A DNA stretch of 64,000 nucleotides from Mitsuaria sp. PDC51 (GTDB lineage Bacteria > Pseudomonadota > Gammaproteobacteria > Burkholderiales > Burkholderiaceae_C): positions 1,178,001 to 1,242,000 of the forward strand of contig NZ_FOZE01000002.1 of assembly GCF_900113225.1 (NCBI RefSeq). Direction: 5' to 3'. Positions 7,898 to 16,912 of this stretch are shown here, piece after piece (position 1 is the first letter of the stretch; each line of letters begins with the position of its first letter). The translations under genes and the position numbers were made by a program. Below the pieces are notes generated by a model. The model saw nothing but the letters and a program-made list of their open reading frames with translations, made no database searches and was not told where the DNA came from.

Positions 7898-8580
7898 GCG
7901 GGTCGGTCTTCGATGACGTATCCCATCCCGCGCACGGTATGGATCAGGGCCCGATCAAACGGCTGATCAATCTTCACGCGCAGACGGCGTATGGCCACCT
8001 CCACCACGTTGGTGTCACTGTCGAAATTCATGTCCCAGACCTGTTCAGCGATCTCTGTCCTGGAGAGCACCTCGCCTTTGCGTCGCATCAGCAGCGCGAG
8101 GAGACCGAACTCCTTGGTGGTGAGATCAATCCGCTGACCAGCGCGGCTGACCTTGCGACGGATGGGATCCACCTCCAGATCAGCTACGCGGTACACGGAC
8201 TCCTCGGTCACCTGTCGACCTCCCGTGCGCCGGCGCAGGAGAACCTGAACCCGGGCCACGAGTTCGGAGAATGCGTAGGGCTTGGTGAGGTAGTCGTCAG
8301 CGCCGCTTTGCAGGCCCTTGACGCGATCTTCGACGCGCGAGCGGGCCGTGACCATCAGGATGGGCACATCGCTGCTCTGACGGATCGCGCTCAGCATGGC
8401 GAGCCCATCGATGCCCGGCAACTGCCCGTCAAGGATGAGCAAGTCGTAGCTGTTGACCGAGGCCATGTGCAGCCCGTCAACGCCGTTGTGGGCGACCTCC
8501 ACGGAATAGCCTTCCTCGGTGAGCCCCTTGCGGAGGTACTCAGCGGCCTTTTCCTCGTCCTCGACGATCAGTAGTTTCAT
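7894..8580 (-). CDS. czcR: Heavy-metal response regulator CzcR (OmpR family)
   Basis: A 228-residue response regulator. The receiver domain has the acidic pair in VEDEE, phospho-acceptor Asp51 in LLILDGQLPG, Thr in MVTARS and Lys in LTKPYAF. The C-terminal winged helix has DLTTKEFGLLALLMRRKGEV and RLRVKID. The open frame extends further upstream, but ATG 8580 begins the family sequence MKLLIVEDEE and is the natural start; the codons upstream belong to the reversed ATPase region. It lies 28 bases downstream of the P1B-4 ATPase and overlaps czcS by four bases. It is the likely binder of the four boxes at 2721, 5338, 19226 and 20769. Confidence 0.93.
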   Translation of the reverse strand: MKLLIVEDEEKAAEYLRKGLTEEGYSVEVAHNGVDGLHMASVNSYDLLILDGQLPGIDGLAMLSAIRQSSDVPILMVTARSRVEDRVKGLQSGADDYLTKPYAFSELVARVQVLLRRRTGGRQVTEESVYRVADLEVDPIRRKVSRAGQRIDLTTKEFGLLALLMRRKGEVLSRTEIAEQVWDMNFDSDTNVVEVAIRRLRVKIDQPFDRALIHTVRGMGYVIEDRPA

Positions 8581-8608
8581 GAGCGGATCTCGTTGTTGTT
8601 CGTCGATC

Positions 8609-10729
8609 TCATGCGGCCGACGCCTTCTGGTCGCCGTAGGCGAGCAAGCGAAGCGCGTTGATGACCACGATGAGGGTAGACCCCTCGTGGAACAGGACCG
8701 CGGTGCCAATATTCAAGCCGAAGAGCGTGGCCGGAATCAAGACCGCCACAACGCCCAGGGATACCCACAGGTTTTGCCGGATGACGCCGCTCGCCCTGCG
8801 CGACAGGCCGACCACGAACGGCAGCTTGGAGAGATCGTCCGCCATCAACGCCACGTCAGCAGTCTCCAGCGCCACGTCCGACCCGGCCGCGCCCATGGCA
8901 ATCCCGACGGTCGCACTGGCCATGGCCGGAGCATCGTTGACGCCATCGCCCACCATCGCCACCTTGCCCTCGTTGGCGCTGAGCTGCTTGATGAAGCCGA
9001 CCTTGTCATCTGGCATCAGCTCGCCTTTGGCCTCGCTCAGGCCAACGGACTTCGCCACCGCGTCGGCCACCCGCTGGTTGTCTCCCGAGATCATGATCAG
9101 GTCCTTGACGCCAAGCTTCTGAAGCTTGCTCATGACGTCCGCGGCGGCCGGGCGAGGCGTGTCCATGACGCCAATGACGCCCAGGAAGCGCTGGCCTCGC
9201 TTGACGATCATGGTCGTGCGGCCCTTCTCGATCAGCTGCTGATCGATGCTGGAGACCTCCGGCGGAAGACCACCCACATCTTCCACAAAGAGCTTGGCCT
9301 TGCCGATCCACACGTCGTCGGCGCCAATGCGTCCCGTGACGCCCTTGCCGGTGACGCTGTGAACATCTTCGGCACTCAGGGCCTGAGCAGTTCCCTGCAT
9401 CCGTTGCTTCGCGCCAGACACGATGGCGGCTGCCAGCGGGTGATCGCTGTGGCTCTCGATGGCCAGTGCCACGGCCAGCAGTTCATCCTGCTCCACGCCA
9501 GGCGCAGCCTGAACATCCACAAGCTTGGGTTTGCCTTCCGTGAGCGTGCCTGTCTTGTCGAACGCGATCGCGGTCAAGACCCCCAAGTTTTCCAGCGGCG
9601 CGCCGCCCTTGATGAGAACCCCGCCACGCGCCGCCCGAGCAACGCCGCTCAGGACGGCGCTCGGGACCGAGATGGCAAGCGCGCATGGGCTAGCAGCCAC
9701 CAACACTGCCATGGCACGGTAGAACGTCGCACTGAAGGGCTCGTCGATGATGAAGCCTGCGAACAAGAGCGCGCCGACGAAGCCCAGCACGGTCGGCACG
9801 AAGATGCGTTCGAACTTCGCCGTGAAAGACTGGGTGGGGGACTGCTGCTGCTGCGCCTCGGTCACCATCTTCACGACGCGTGCCATGGTGGACTCGGTGG
9901 ATCGCTTGGCGACCATCACCTCCAGTGATCCGGAGCCGTTGATCGTGCCCGCAAACACGCGACTCGTTGCCGCGACGCGGTCGAAAGCGGCAAGCGCCTG
10001 CTGCGCGTCCTCCACGGGCTGCTTGTCCACGGGAATACTCTCCCCGGTGACAGGCGCCTGGTTCACGCTGGACTTGCCCGTGATCACAAAGCCGTCGGCC
10101 GGCATGCGCTCGTTGGGCTTGATCACCACGATGTCACCGGGCTCCAGTTCAGCGATTGGCACCTCTTGCGTGGTGCCGTCACGCTTGCGAAGCGCGGTTT
10201 CTGGCGCCAGCTTGGACAACGCCTCGATCGCACGTCGTGCGCGGCCCATCGCGTAATGCTCGAGCGAATGCCCCAGACTGAAGAGGAACAACAGCAAGGC
10301 GCCTTCAGCCCACTCGCCGAGCGCGGCCGCGCCGGCTGCGGCAACGAGCATCAGCGTGTCGATCTCGAAGCGCCGCTTACGAATATTCTCCACCGCCTCG
10401 CGCAGCGTGAAGAAGCCGCCGAAGACGTAGGCCGCCACGTACAGGCTCGTCTCCAGCGTGGACGAGAGCACTTGATATTTGCCGAGCAGCCACCCCGCCA
10501 ACAACAGCGCACCGCACAGCAGCGAGAAGATCAGCTCCGTGTTGCTGCCGAAGATGCCGCCCTCATGGCCATGATCGTGATCGCCATGGTCTTCGGCGGC
10601 CTCGCTTCCGTGGTCATGCTTCTCGCCCTTCACATGCCTGTGATCCGGCGACGGAGGAGTCGACGCGCTAGGCGAGTTGGCCTCCAGCGACTGGGACTTG
10701 GCCTGTTCAGAATCTTTTCGTTCAGCCAT
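8609..10729 (-). CDS. czcP: P1B-4-type metal-exporting ATPase (CzcP/CoaT class)
   Basis: A 706-residue P-type ATPase. The membrane metal site in TM6 is SPC (AASPCALAI, near residue 347) rather than CPC, and the last part has HEGST (near residue 680). These two motifs define class P1B-4, exporters of cobalt, zinc or cadmium such as CzcP. The phosphorylation site DKTGT lies near residue 391, TGES and MVGDGVNDAPAM are present. The N-terminus replaces a CxxC domain with a His-rich stretch (HDHGSEAAEDHGDHDHGHEGG region). ATG 10729 has GGAG seven bases upstream; the frame is open to 10825. It lies between czcD and czcR on the same strand and probably clears cytoplasmic metal. Confidence 0.92.
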   Translation of the reverse strand: MAERKDSEQAKSQSLEANSPSASTPPSPDHRHVKGEKHDHGSEAAEDHGDHDHGHEGGIFGSNTELIFSLLCGALLLAGWLLGKYQVLSSTLETSLYVAAYVFGGFFTLREAVENIRKRRFEIDTLMLVAAAGAAALGEWAEGALLLFLFSLGHSLEHYAMGRARRAIEALSKLAPETALRKRDGTTQEVPIAELEPGDIVVIKPNERMPADGFVITGKSSVNQAPVTGESIPVDKQPVEDAQQALAAFDRVAATSRVFAGTINGSGSLEVMVAKRSTESTMARVVKMVTEAQQQQSPTQSFTAKFERIFVPTVLGFVGALLFAGFIIDEPFSATFYRAMAVLVAASPCALAISVPSAVLSGVARAARGGVLIKGGAPLENLGVLTAIAFDKTGTLTEGKPKLVDVQAAPGVEQDELLAVALAIESHSDHPLAAAIVSGAKQRMQGTAQALSAEDVHSVTGKGVTGRIGADDVWIGKAKLFVEDVGGLPPEVSSIDQQLIEKGRTTMIVKRGQRFLGVIGVMDTPRPAAADVMSKLQKLGVKDLIMISGDNQRVADAVAKSVGLSEAKGELMPDDKVGFIKQLSANEGKVAMVGDGVNDAPAMASATVGIAMGAAGSDVALETADVALMADDLSKLPFVVGLSRRASGVIRQNLWVSLGVVAVLIPATLFGLNIGTAVLFHEGSTLIVVINALRLLAYGDQKASAA

Positions 10730-10769
10730 CTGGTTCTCCGGCTTTGAGTGCATGAGGGGCGTCAGCGAA

Positions 10770-10991
10770 CTACCGTCGCTTCTTCCTGGACCGCTTCGCA
10801 AGCCGCTCGGCCCTTCTCGCAGCACGACGATCCTTCAGCGACATGTAGTCCCGGATCGAGGTGTAGGTCAGGTACACGAGCGCGATTCCCCAGCCAACGA
10901 TGGCCAGGTACTTGAACATCACATGAAGGGTTTCGTGAGAGCCCGTGCTCATCTGAGACTTTCGCTCGCGAACGCTGACGCTCGGGTTCAT
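10770..10991 (-). CDS. Small membrane protein between czcD and czcP
   Basis: A 73-residue frame with one membrane helix (FKYLAIVGWGIALVYLTYTS) and a very basic C-terminal tail rich in Arg and Lys (ending AKRSRKKRR). The start may be ATG 10991, or one of the later ATGs at 10952 or 10919, since the helix begins there. It lies 36 bases downstream of czcD and 40 bases upstream of the P1B-4 ATPase on the same strand, so it is probably in the operon. No family was recognised. Single-helix partners of metal pumps are known elsewhere, so a helper role is possible but unproven. Confidence 0.5.
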   Translation of the reverse strand: MNPSVSVRERKSQMSTGSHETLHVMFKYLAIVGWGIALVYLTYTSIRDYMSLKDRRAARRAERLAKRSRKKRR

Positions 10992-11027
10992 ACCGATGAC
11001 CCAAGCGAAGCATCCGCATTCCTTGAA

Positions 11028-11975
11028 TTACTTGGAGGCTTTCAGAGCCTTCTCCGCAAGCCCGGTGCGCGGCTCGACCCAATGGCTCTGATCGAGCGCG
11101 TCGCTGCAGGCCTCGGTCTCCATCTGCAAGGTGACGTGAGCAATCTCGTACTGCTCCTTGAGCATCTGGCGGAGTTGGGTCAGCAGGGGACCCACGGAGA
11201 CCGAGCCGTCGTGCACGACGTGCGCGCTCAGACTCGTCTTGCCGCTGGACAGCGCCCAGATGTGCAGGTCATGGATCCCCGTGACGCCGGACGTTGCGGT
11301 CATCGCCGACTCGATCGCCGTCACGTCTACCCCCTCGGGCACACCCTCAAGGAGGATGTTCAGGCTCTCGCGCAGGAGCACCCACGTCCGAGGCAGAACC
11401 CAAAGACCGATGCCCACGGCGACCAGACTGTCGACCCACGCCCAGCCGGTGAAACGAATGACGATGGCCGCGACGATGACGCCGACCGATCCCAGCAGGT
11501 CGCTCCAGACCTCCAGATAGGCGCCCTTGACGTTGAGACTCGCATCCTTGCCGCCCATGAGCATGCGCATGCTCACGAGGTTGACGATCAAACCGAGCGA
11601 GGCGATCACCAGCATGCCGACCGACTGAACCTCGGCCGGCGAATTGAGCCGCTGCCAGGCCTCATAGAGGATGTAGATCGCCACTCCAAAGAGCAGTAGG
11701 GCGTTGAACGCCGCAGCCAGGATCTCGAAGCGGTGATAGCCGAAGCTGCGCTTCTTGTCTGCCGGCCGTCTGGCGATGCGTATGGCTGCCAGCGCGATCG
11801 CAAGGGCAGCCGCATCAGTGAACATGTGGGCAGCGTCCGAGATGAGCGCCAGGCTCTTCGTCGCGATACCGCCGATGACCTCGGCGATCAGAAAGCCGAA
11901 GGTCAACGTGAAGGCAATCCAGAGCGAGCGCTCATTGCCTCCTGCCGCGGCAGAGTGGTCGTGGTCCTTGGACAT
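11028..11975 (-). CDS. czcD: Cation diffusion facilitator CzcD
   Basis: A 315-residue inner-membrane zinc/cobalt/cadmium-proton antiporter with six membrane helices and a cytoplasmic C-terminal domain. The metal-site motifs are HMFTD in TM2 (SDAAHMFTDAAALAIAL) and DLLGS in TM5 (EVWSDLLGSVGV, with the Asp). The C-terminal domain has GIHDLHIWALSSGKTSLSAHV, typical of CDF proteins. A short His-rich start (MSKDHDHSAAAGG) is seen. The ribosome site is AACAAGGAG, the same as before the czcE genes. It lies 109 bases after czcA on the same strand. Confidence 0.95.
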   Translation of the reverse strand: MSKDHDHSAAAGGNERSLWIAFTLTFGFLIAEVIGGIATKSLALISDAAHMFTDAAALAIALAAIRIARRPADKKRSFGYHRFEILAAAFNALLLFGVAIYILYEAWQRLNSPAEVQSVGMLVIASLGLIVNLVSMRMLMGGKDASLNVKGAYLEVWSDLLGSVGVIVAAIVIRFTGWAWVDSLVAVGIGLWVLPRTWVLLRESLNILLEGVPEGVDVTAIESAMTATSGVTGIHDLHIWALSSGKTSLSAHVVHDGSVSVGPLLTQLRQMLKEQYEIAHVTLQMETEACSDALDQSHWVEPRTGLAEKALKASK

Positions 11976-12084
11976 GGGTCATCTCCTTGTTCGTTTGATT
12001 CCCATCCTCGGCAACAGCGATACCCAGCGGCCCCGCGCCGCGGCATTTCAGCCTCGCGCGGGACCGCTGGCGCTCAGAGGGCGC

Positions 12085-15000
12085 TCAATGGGCGCTTCCG
12101 TGCTCGGCGGCCGGGGATTGGCTCTCCAGTTGCTCCTCTTCCTCATCGCGCCGGTGTGCCAGGCGGTAGAGGATGGGGAGAACCAGCAGCGTCAATGCCG
12201 TCGAAGACAAGATGCCGCCGATCACCACGGTGGCGAGCGGACGTTGGACCTCGGCGCCGGTGCCGGTGGCAAGCGCCATCGGAACGAAGCCAAGCGAGGC
12301 CACGAGCGCTGTCATCAGCACCGGACGCAGACGTGTCAGCGCGCCTTCGTGGATCGCCTCGTCCAGTCCCTTGCCTGACTCGCGCAGGTTGCGGATGAAC
12401 GAGATCATCACGAGCCCGTTGAGCACCGCCACCCCAGAAAGCGCGATGAATCCGACTGCTGCCGAGATCGAGAGCGGGATGTCTCGCAACCACAAGGCCA
12501 CGATGCCGCCAGTCAAGGCGAACGGGATCCCGGTGAAGACGATGAAGCCATCCTTCATGTTCCCGAACATGGCAAACAGCAGCACGAACACCAGCAGCAA
12601 TGAGACCGGAACCACGATCTGAAGACGCTGGGTCGCCGACTGCAGGTTCTCGAACTGGCCGCCCCAGACCATCCAGTAGCCGGTCGGGACCTGAACCTGT
12701 GCGCCAATCAACTGCTGGGCCTCAGCAACGAAGCTGCCCAGGTCGCGACCACGCACGTTCGAGCTCACCACGATCCGACGCTTTCCGTTCTCGCGGCTGA
12801 CCTGGTTCGGACCAGGTGCCGTCGTGAAGTCAGCGACCTCACTGAGCGGGATGAAGCGGCGTGCGCCGTCAGCACCAACTGGCATCGGGATAGGCAGCCG
12901 CTTGATGGCCTCCACGTCGGCGCGAAGCACTTCGGGCAGTCGCACCAGGATGCCGAAGCGGCGGTCGCCTTCGAACATGATCCCCGCGTCGCGTCCGCCG
13001 ACAGCGGTCGCGAGCGTGTCTTGCACATCCTGGACGTTGAGTCCGTAGCGCGCCGTGCGTTCCCGGTCGACGGTCACGCTCAGCATCGGAAGCCCAGTGG
13101 TCTGCTCCACATTCACTTCCGAGGACCCCTGGATGCCTTGCAACAGCCCCTGGATCTTCTGAGCGGTCGCGTTCAGGACCTCCATGTCGTCGCCGAAGAT
13201 CTTCACCGCGACGTCGGAGCGCACGCCCGAGATCAGTTCGTTGAAGCGCAGCTGGATCGGTTGCGAGAACTCATAGTTCTGTCCCGGCAGCTTGGCCGCC
13301 TCGGCCTGCACGGCCGCCAACAGGTCGTCACGCGTGCGCTTGGGGTCAGGCCACTCGTCCTGCGGCTTGAGCATCACGTAGCCGTCCGAAATGTTCGGCG
13401 GCATCGGGTCCGACGCGATTTCCGCAGTACCGGTTCGAGCGAAGACGCGGTCGATCTCAGGGAACTTCGCCTTCAGCGTCGACTCCAGCTGCTGCTGCAT
13501 CGTCAACGACTGCGTGAGGCTCGTGCCCGGAATACGCAGCGCCTGGATCGCGAAGTCGCCCTCGTTCAAGCTGGGGATGAACTCGCTGCCCATCCGCGCG
13601 GCGATCAAGCCCGTCAGCACGATCATCACTGCGGCGAAGGTCAACACGACTGCCTTGGCACCCATCACGTACTTGAGCAGCGGCTCATACACGCGACGCG
13701 CCCAGCTCATCAGCCAGTTTTCTTTCTCAGCAACCTTCTTGCCGATGAACAGCGCGACAGCTGCGGGAACGAACGTGATCGACAGGATCATGGCGCCGAC
13801 CAGGGCGATCACGACCGTGAAGGCCATCGGGTGGAACATCTTCCCTTCGACACCGGCCAGAGCAAAGATCGGCAGGTAGACGATCATGATGATCAGTTGT
13901 CCGAACAGCAGCGGACGACGAGCTTCCTGGGACGCGAGGAACACCTCGTGGAATCGCTCCGAGCGCGTCAGCAGTCGTCCCTTGTGCTCCTGCGCATGTG
14001 CCAGGCGTCGCACGCAGTTCTCGACGATCACCACCGCGCCGTCGATGATGATGCCGAAGTCCAGGGCCCCCAAACTCATCAGGTTGGCGCTGACCTTCTG
14101 ATTCACCATGCCGGTGAAGGTGAACAGCATCGACAGCGGAATCACCATGGCCGTCAGGATGGCCGCACGGATGTTGCCCAGGAACAAGAACAGGATGGCG
14201 ATGACGAGCACAGCGCCTTCGATCAAGTTCTTCTTGACGGTGGCGATAGCCTTGTCGACCAGCTTGGTTCGGTCGTAGACCGTGACCGCGTGGACACCCT
14301 TGGGCATGTTCGCGTTGATCTCGGCCATCTTCTTGGCAACCGCTTGCGAGACCGTCCGGCTGTTCTCACCGATCAGCATGAAGACGGTACCGAGCACGAC
14401 CTCGCGGCCGTTGTCGGTCGCGGCGCCGGTGCGCAGCTCGCGGCCGATTTCGACCGTGGCGACATCACGCACGCGCACCGGCACGCCGCCGGCGTTGAGC
14501 AGGACGATGTTGCCGATGTCGGTAATCGAGCGCACTTGGCCGGGGGCTCGGATCAGGTACTGTTCACCGCGGCGCTCGATGTAGCCCGCGCCGACGTTCG
14601 CGTTGTTGCGATCGAGCGCAGTCACCACGTCGCTGAGCGTCAGGCCGTACGAGGACAGCTTGGACGGATCGGGGGCGACGTGGTACTCCTTGGCGAACCC
14701 GCCGATGGAGTTGATCTCAGTCACGCCCGTCACGTTCTTCAGCTGCGGCTTGATGACCCAGTCCTGAATCTCGCGCAGGTCTGCCGGCGTATACAGCTCA
14801 CCGTTGGGCTTCTTTGCGCCCGGCTCGCTTTCGACAGTCCAAAGGAAAATCTCACCCAACCCAGTCGAGATCGGCCCGATGTTGGGCGTCACGCCCTCGG
14901 GCAGCTGAGACCGCGCGGATTGGATGCGTTCATTGACGAGCTGGCGGGCGAAGTAGATGTCAGTGCCGTCGTTGAAGATGACCGTCACTTGGGACAGACC

Positions 15001-15264
15001 GTATCGCGACAGCGAGCGGGTCTGCTGCAGGCCAGGCAGGCCGGCCATCACGGTCTCGATCGGATAGGTGACGCGCTGCTCGGTCTCCAGCGGCGAGTAG
15101 CCGGGTGCACCGGTGTTGATTTGCACCTGCACGTTGGTGATGTCCGGCACGGCGTCGATGGGCAGCTTCTGATAGCTGAACACCCCGAGTGCGGCCATAC
15201 CGAAGACGGCAAGCATGACAAGCCATCGATGCTCGATGGCGAAGCGGATGATGCGTTCAAACAT
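12085..15264 (-). CDS. czcA: RND heavy-metal efflux pump CzcA
   Basis: A 1059-residue inner-membrane RND protein, full length for the family. The TM4 signature around residues 400-415 is LDFGIIIDGAVVIVEN, the HME1 pattern of pumps for zinc, cobalt and cadmium. Twelve membrane helices and two large periplasmic loops are present, and the C-terminus ends with a short Glu-rich tail (RRDEEEEQLESQ). It uses the proton gradient to push metal through CzcB and CzcC to the outside. The start ATG lies 14 bases after the stop of czcB, and it is third in the order czcC-czcB-czcA on the minus strand. Confidence 0.97.
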   Translation of the reverse strand: MFERIIRFAIEHRWLVMLAVFGMAALGVFSYQKLPIDAVPDITNVQVQINTGAPGYSPLETEQRVTYPIETVMAGLPGLQQTRSLSRYGLSQVTVIFNDGTDIYFARQLVNERIQSARSQLPEGVTPNIGPISTGLGEIFLWTVESEPGAKKPNGELYTPADLREIQDWVIKPQLKNVTGVTEINSIGGFAKEYHVAPDPSKLSSYGLTLSDVVTALDRNNANVGAGYIERRGEQYLIRAPGQVRSITDIGNIVLLNAGGVPVRVRDVATVEIGRELRTGAATDNGREVVLGTVFMLIGENSRTVSQAVAKKMAEINANMPKGVHAVTVYDRTKLVDKAIATVKKNLIEGAVLVIAILFLFLGNIRAAILTAMVIPLSMLFTFTGMVNQKVSANLMSLGALDFGIIIDGAVVIVENCVRRLAHAQEHKGRLLTRSERFHEVFLASQEARRPLLFGQLIIMIVYLPIFALAGVEGKMFHPMAFTVVIALVGAMILSITFVPAAVALFIGKKVAEKENWLMSWARRVYEPLLKYVMGAKAVVLTFAAVMIVLTGLIAARMGSEFIPSLNEGDFAIQALRIPGTSLTQSLTMQQQLESTLKAKFPEIDRVFARTGTAEIASDPMPPNISDGYVMLKPQDEWPDPKRTRDDLLAAVQAEAAKLPGQNYEFSQPIQLRFNELISGVRSDVAVKIFGDDMEVLNATAQKIQGLLQGIQGSSEVNVEQTTGLPMLSVTVDRERTARYGLNVQDVQDTLATAVGGRDAGIMFEGDRRFGILVRLPEVLRADVEAIKRLPIPMPVGADGARRFIPLSEVADFTTAPGPNQVSRENGKRRIVVSSNVRGRDLGSFVAEAQQLIGAQVQVPTGYWMVWGGQFENLQSATQRLQIVVPVSLLLVFVLLFAMFGNMKDGFIVFTGIPFALTGGIVALWLRDIPLSISAAVGFIALSGVAVLNGLVMISFIRNLRESGKGLDEAIHEGALTRLRPVLMTALVASLGFVPMALATGTGAEVQRPLATVVIGGILSSTALTLLVLPILYRLAHRRDEEEEQLESQSPAAEHGSAH

Positions 15265-15278
15265 GTTGCGTCATCTCT

Positions 15279-16886
15279 TTAGTGGGCGTGGGAAGCCGTG
15301 GACTTGCCGGCTTCGGCCTTGGCAACGAAGCTGCCGACGGCGATGTAGGGCACACCGGCCTTCAGGCCCTCGACGATCTCGACCCGCTTGCCGTCCGTGC
15401 GGCCCACCTTGACGGGCTGGGCGACAAAGCCCGAACCAGTCTTCACAAACACGACGGGCTTCTCTTCCATCGTCTGAACGGCTTCGGAGGTCACGGTCAC
15501 CGGCGCGTCGAAGGTTTCGCTCTTCATCTCGACGTTGACGAACAGGCCCGGCCGCCATGCGGTCTTGGGGTTCTCCAGCGTCACGCGGGCTTGGGCCGTG
15601 CGGGTGGACTCGCCGATGAGCGAGCCGACGTAGGCGACCTTGCCGACCGCGGACTGCTCGAACGCCGCCGCGCGCACGACCACGTTGTCGCCTACGCGCA
15701 CCAGCGGCAGGTCCTTGGCGGGCACGTTGATCTGGGCCCACACAGTGCGCAGATCGGCGACCGTGAAGACATTGGCGTCCTCGCGCAACTGCTCGCCCAG
15801 CGCGATGTGCTTCTCGACGATCGTGCCGTCGAAGGGAGCACGCAGTTCATAGCGGTTGAGGGCACCGCTATCCAGCGTGGCGCCGACGGCCTGGAGCTTC
15901 TGCCGGGCGTTCGACACCGCGATCTCCGCCTCGCGCATGGCTTGCTCGGCAATCTGCACATCCTGCTGAGGCGAGATCTTCGCTTCGTACAGGCTCTTCT
16001 CGCGTTCGTACGTGATCTTGGCCAGTTGCAGGCGCTTCTGTGCACCTTGCAAGTCGGCGCGTTGGTCAGATATCGACGTGCTGTTCACAATGGCCAGAAC
16101 CTGACCCTTGCGAACCGTCTGTCCCAGCGCCACCGGCACAGATTCGACAACGCCGGCCACGCGTGGGACCACGTGCGCGGTGGTGTCCTCGTTGAACTTG
16201 ACCTCGCCCGGCAGCTGGTAGCTGGCCGCCAGCGAAGCGGCCTTGGTGGCTTCGACCACGATGCCCGAAGACTTCTGCTGCTCGGCGGACAACGCGATCA
16301 CCCCTTCGCTGGGGGAGAACGAGAACGACTGGGTCTGGCCGCCGACCACAACTTGGATGACGCCGTCGAAGACATGCGGCTCTTCAACAGGTTGGGCGCT
16401 GACAAGCGCGTCCTTCTGAGCCGCGAACGTCAGCTTCTGCTCCTCGCCGCCAGGGCGCTTGATCTGTGCGGTCACCTGCAGCTGAGCTGGCGCGACATCC
16501 TTGCCTGCCTGTGACACCCAGATCTTCAAGCGCGGCGTGCCTTGATCCTCGGACAGCAGCGCCTCGACGGTCACGTTGCCCTTGGAGATGAGCTCTCCAC
16601 CGCGGCTGCCCTTCTTGGCTTCTTCGTGGTGTTCGCCGTCCCCATGCCCCTTGGCGTCGTCGTGGCCCTTTTCGCCACCGGCCTTGGCTTCCCCGTGATG
16701 TTCGCCGTCGCCATGGCCCTTGGCCTCTTCGTGTGCGTGCGACTCTTCGCCGCCGGACTTCCCGCCGGTGGTCATCAGCCCGACGGCGGCCGCGGCACCA
16801 AGCGCCAGCACCACGGCTATGGCGATCGCCTGCTTCTTGCCGGCGCCGCTGCGCAGGCGTTCCTTGAGTTCGTTCTTGGAGGTCAT
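15279..16886 (-). CDS. czcB: Periplasmic adaptor CzcB of the metal RND pump
   Basis: A 535-residue membrane-fusion protein. One N-terminal membrane helix (AIAIAVVLALGAAAAVGLM) is followed by a His-rich segment with two copies of the pattern AKGHGDGEHHxEAK, then the barrel-sandwich, alpha-hairpin and beta-barrel domains of the HlyD/CusB family (VPVALGQTVRKGQVLAIVNS is the lipoyl-like half-motif). It ends in a short His tail (TASHAH). It joins CzcA to CzcC and may bind metal itself through the His-rich parts. Start ATG 16886 lies 27 bases after czcC. Confidence 0.96.
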   Translation of the reverse strand: MTSKNELKERLRSGAGKKQAIAIAVVLALGAAAAVGLMTTGGKSGGEESHAHEEAKGHGDGEHHGEAKAGGEKGHDDAKGHGDGEHHEEAKKGSRGGELISKGNVTVEALLSEDQGTPRLKIWVSQAGKDVAPAQLQVTAQIKRPGGEEQKLTFAAQKDALVSAQPVEEPHVFDGVIQVVVGGQTQSFSFSPSEGVIALSAEQQKSSGIVVEATKAASLAASYQLPGEVKFNEDTTAHVVPRVAGVVESVPVALGQTVRKGQVLAIVNSTSISDQRADLQGAQKRLQLAKITYEREKSLYEAKISPQQDVQIAEQAMREAEIAVSNARQKLQAVGATLDSGALNRYELRAPFDGTIVEKHIALGEQLREDANVFTVADLRTVWAQINVPAKDLPLVRVGDNVVVRAAAFEQSAVGKVAYVGSLIGESTRTAQARVTLENPKTAWRPGLFVNVEMKSETFDAPVTVTSEAVQTMEEKPVVFVKTGSGFVAQPVKVGRTDGKRVEIVEGLKAGVPYIAVGSFVAKAEAGKSTASHAH

Positions 16887-16912
16887 TTGGAAACTCGTTG
16901 ATGGATCGTTGT

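Noticed and set aside
8609-10825. Naming the ATPase CadA or ZntA
   Set aside because: The TM6 motif is SPC and not CPC, and no N-terminal CxxC domain is present, so the P1B-4 class fits better.
13021-15282. A 753-codon open frame on the plus strand opposite czcA
   Set aside because: It is the antisense shadow of czcA; its composition (long runs of His, Arg, Asp) is typical of a reversed high-GC gene, and czcA matches its family over the full length.
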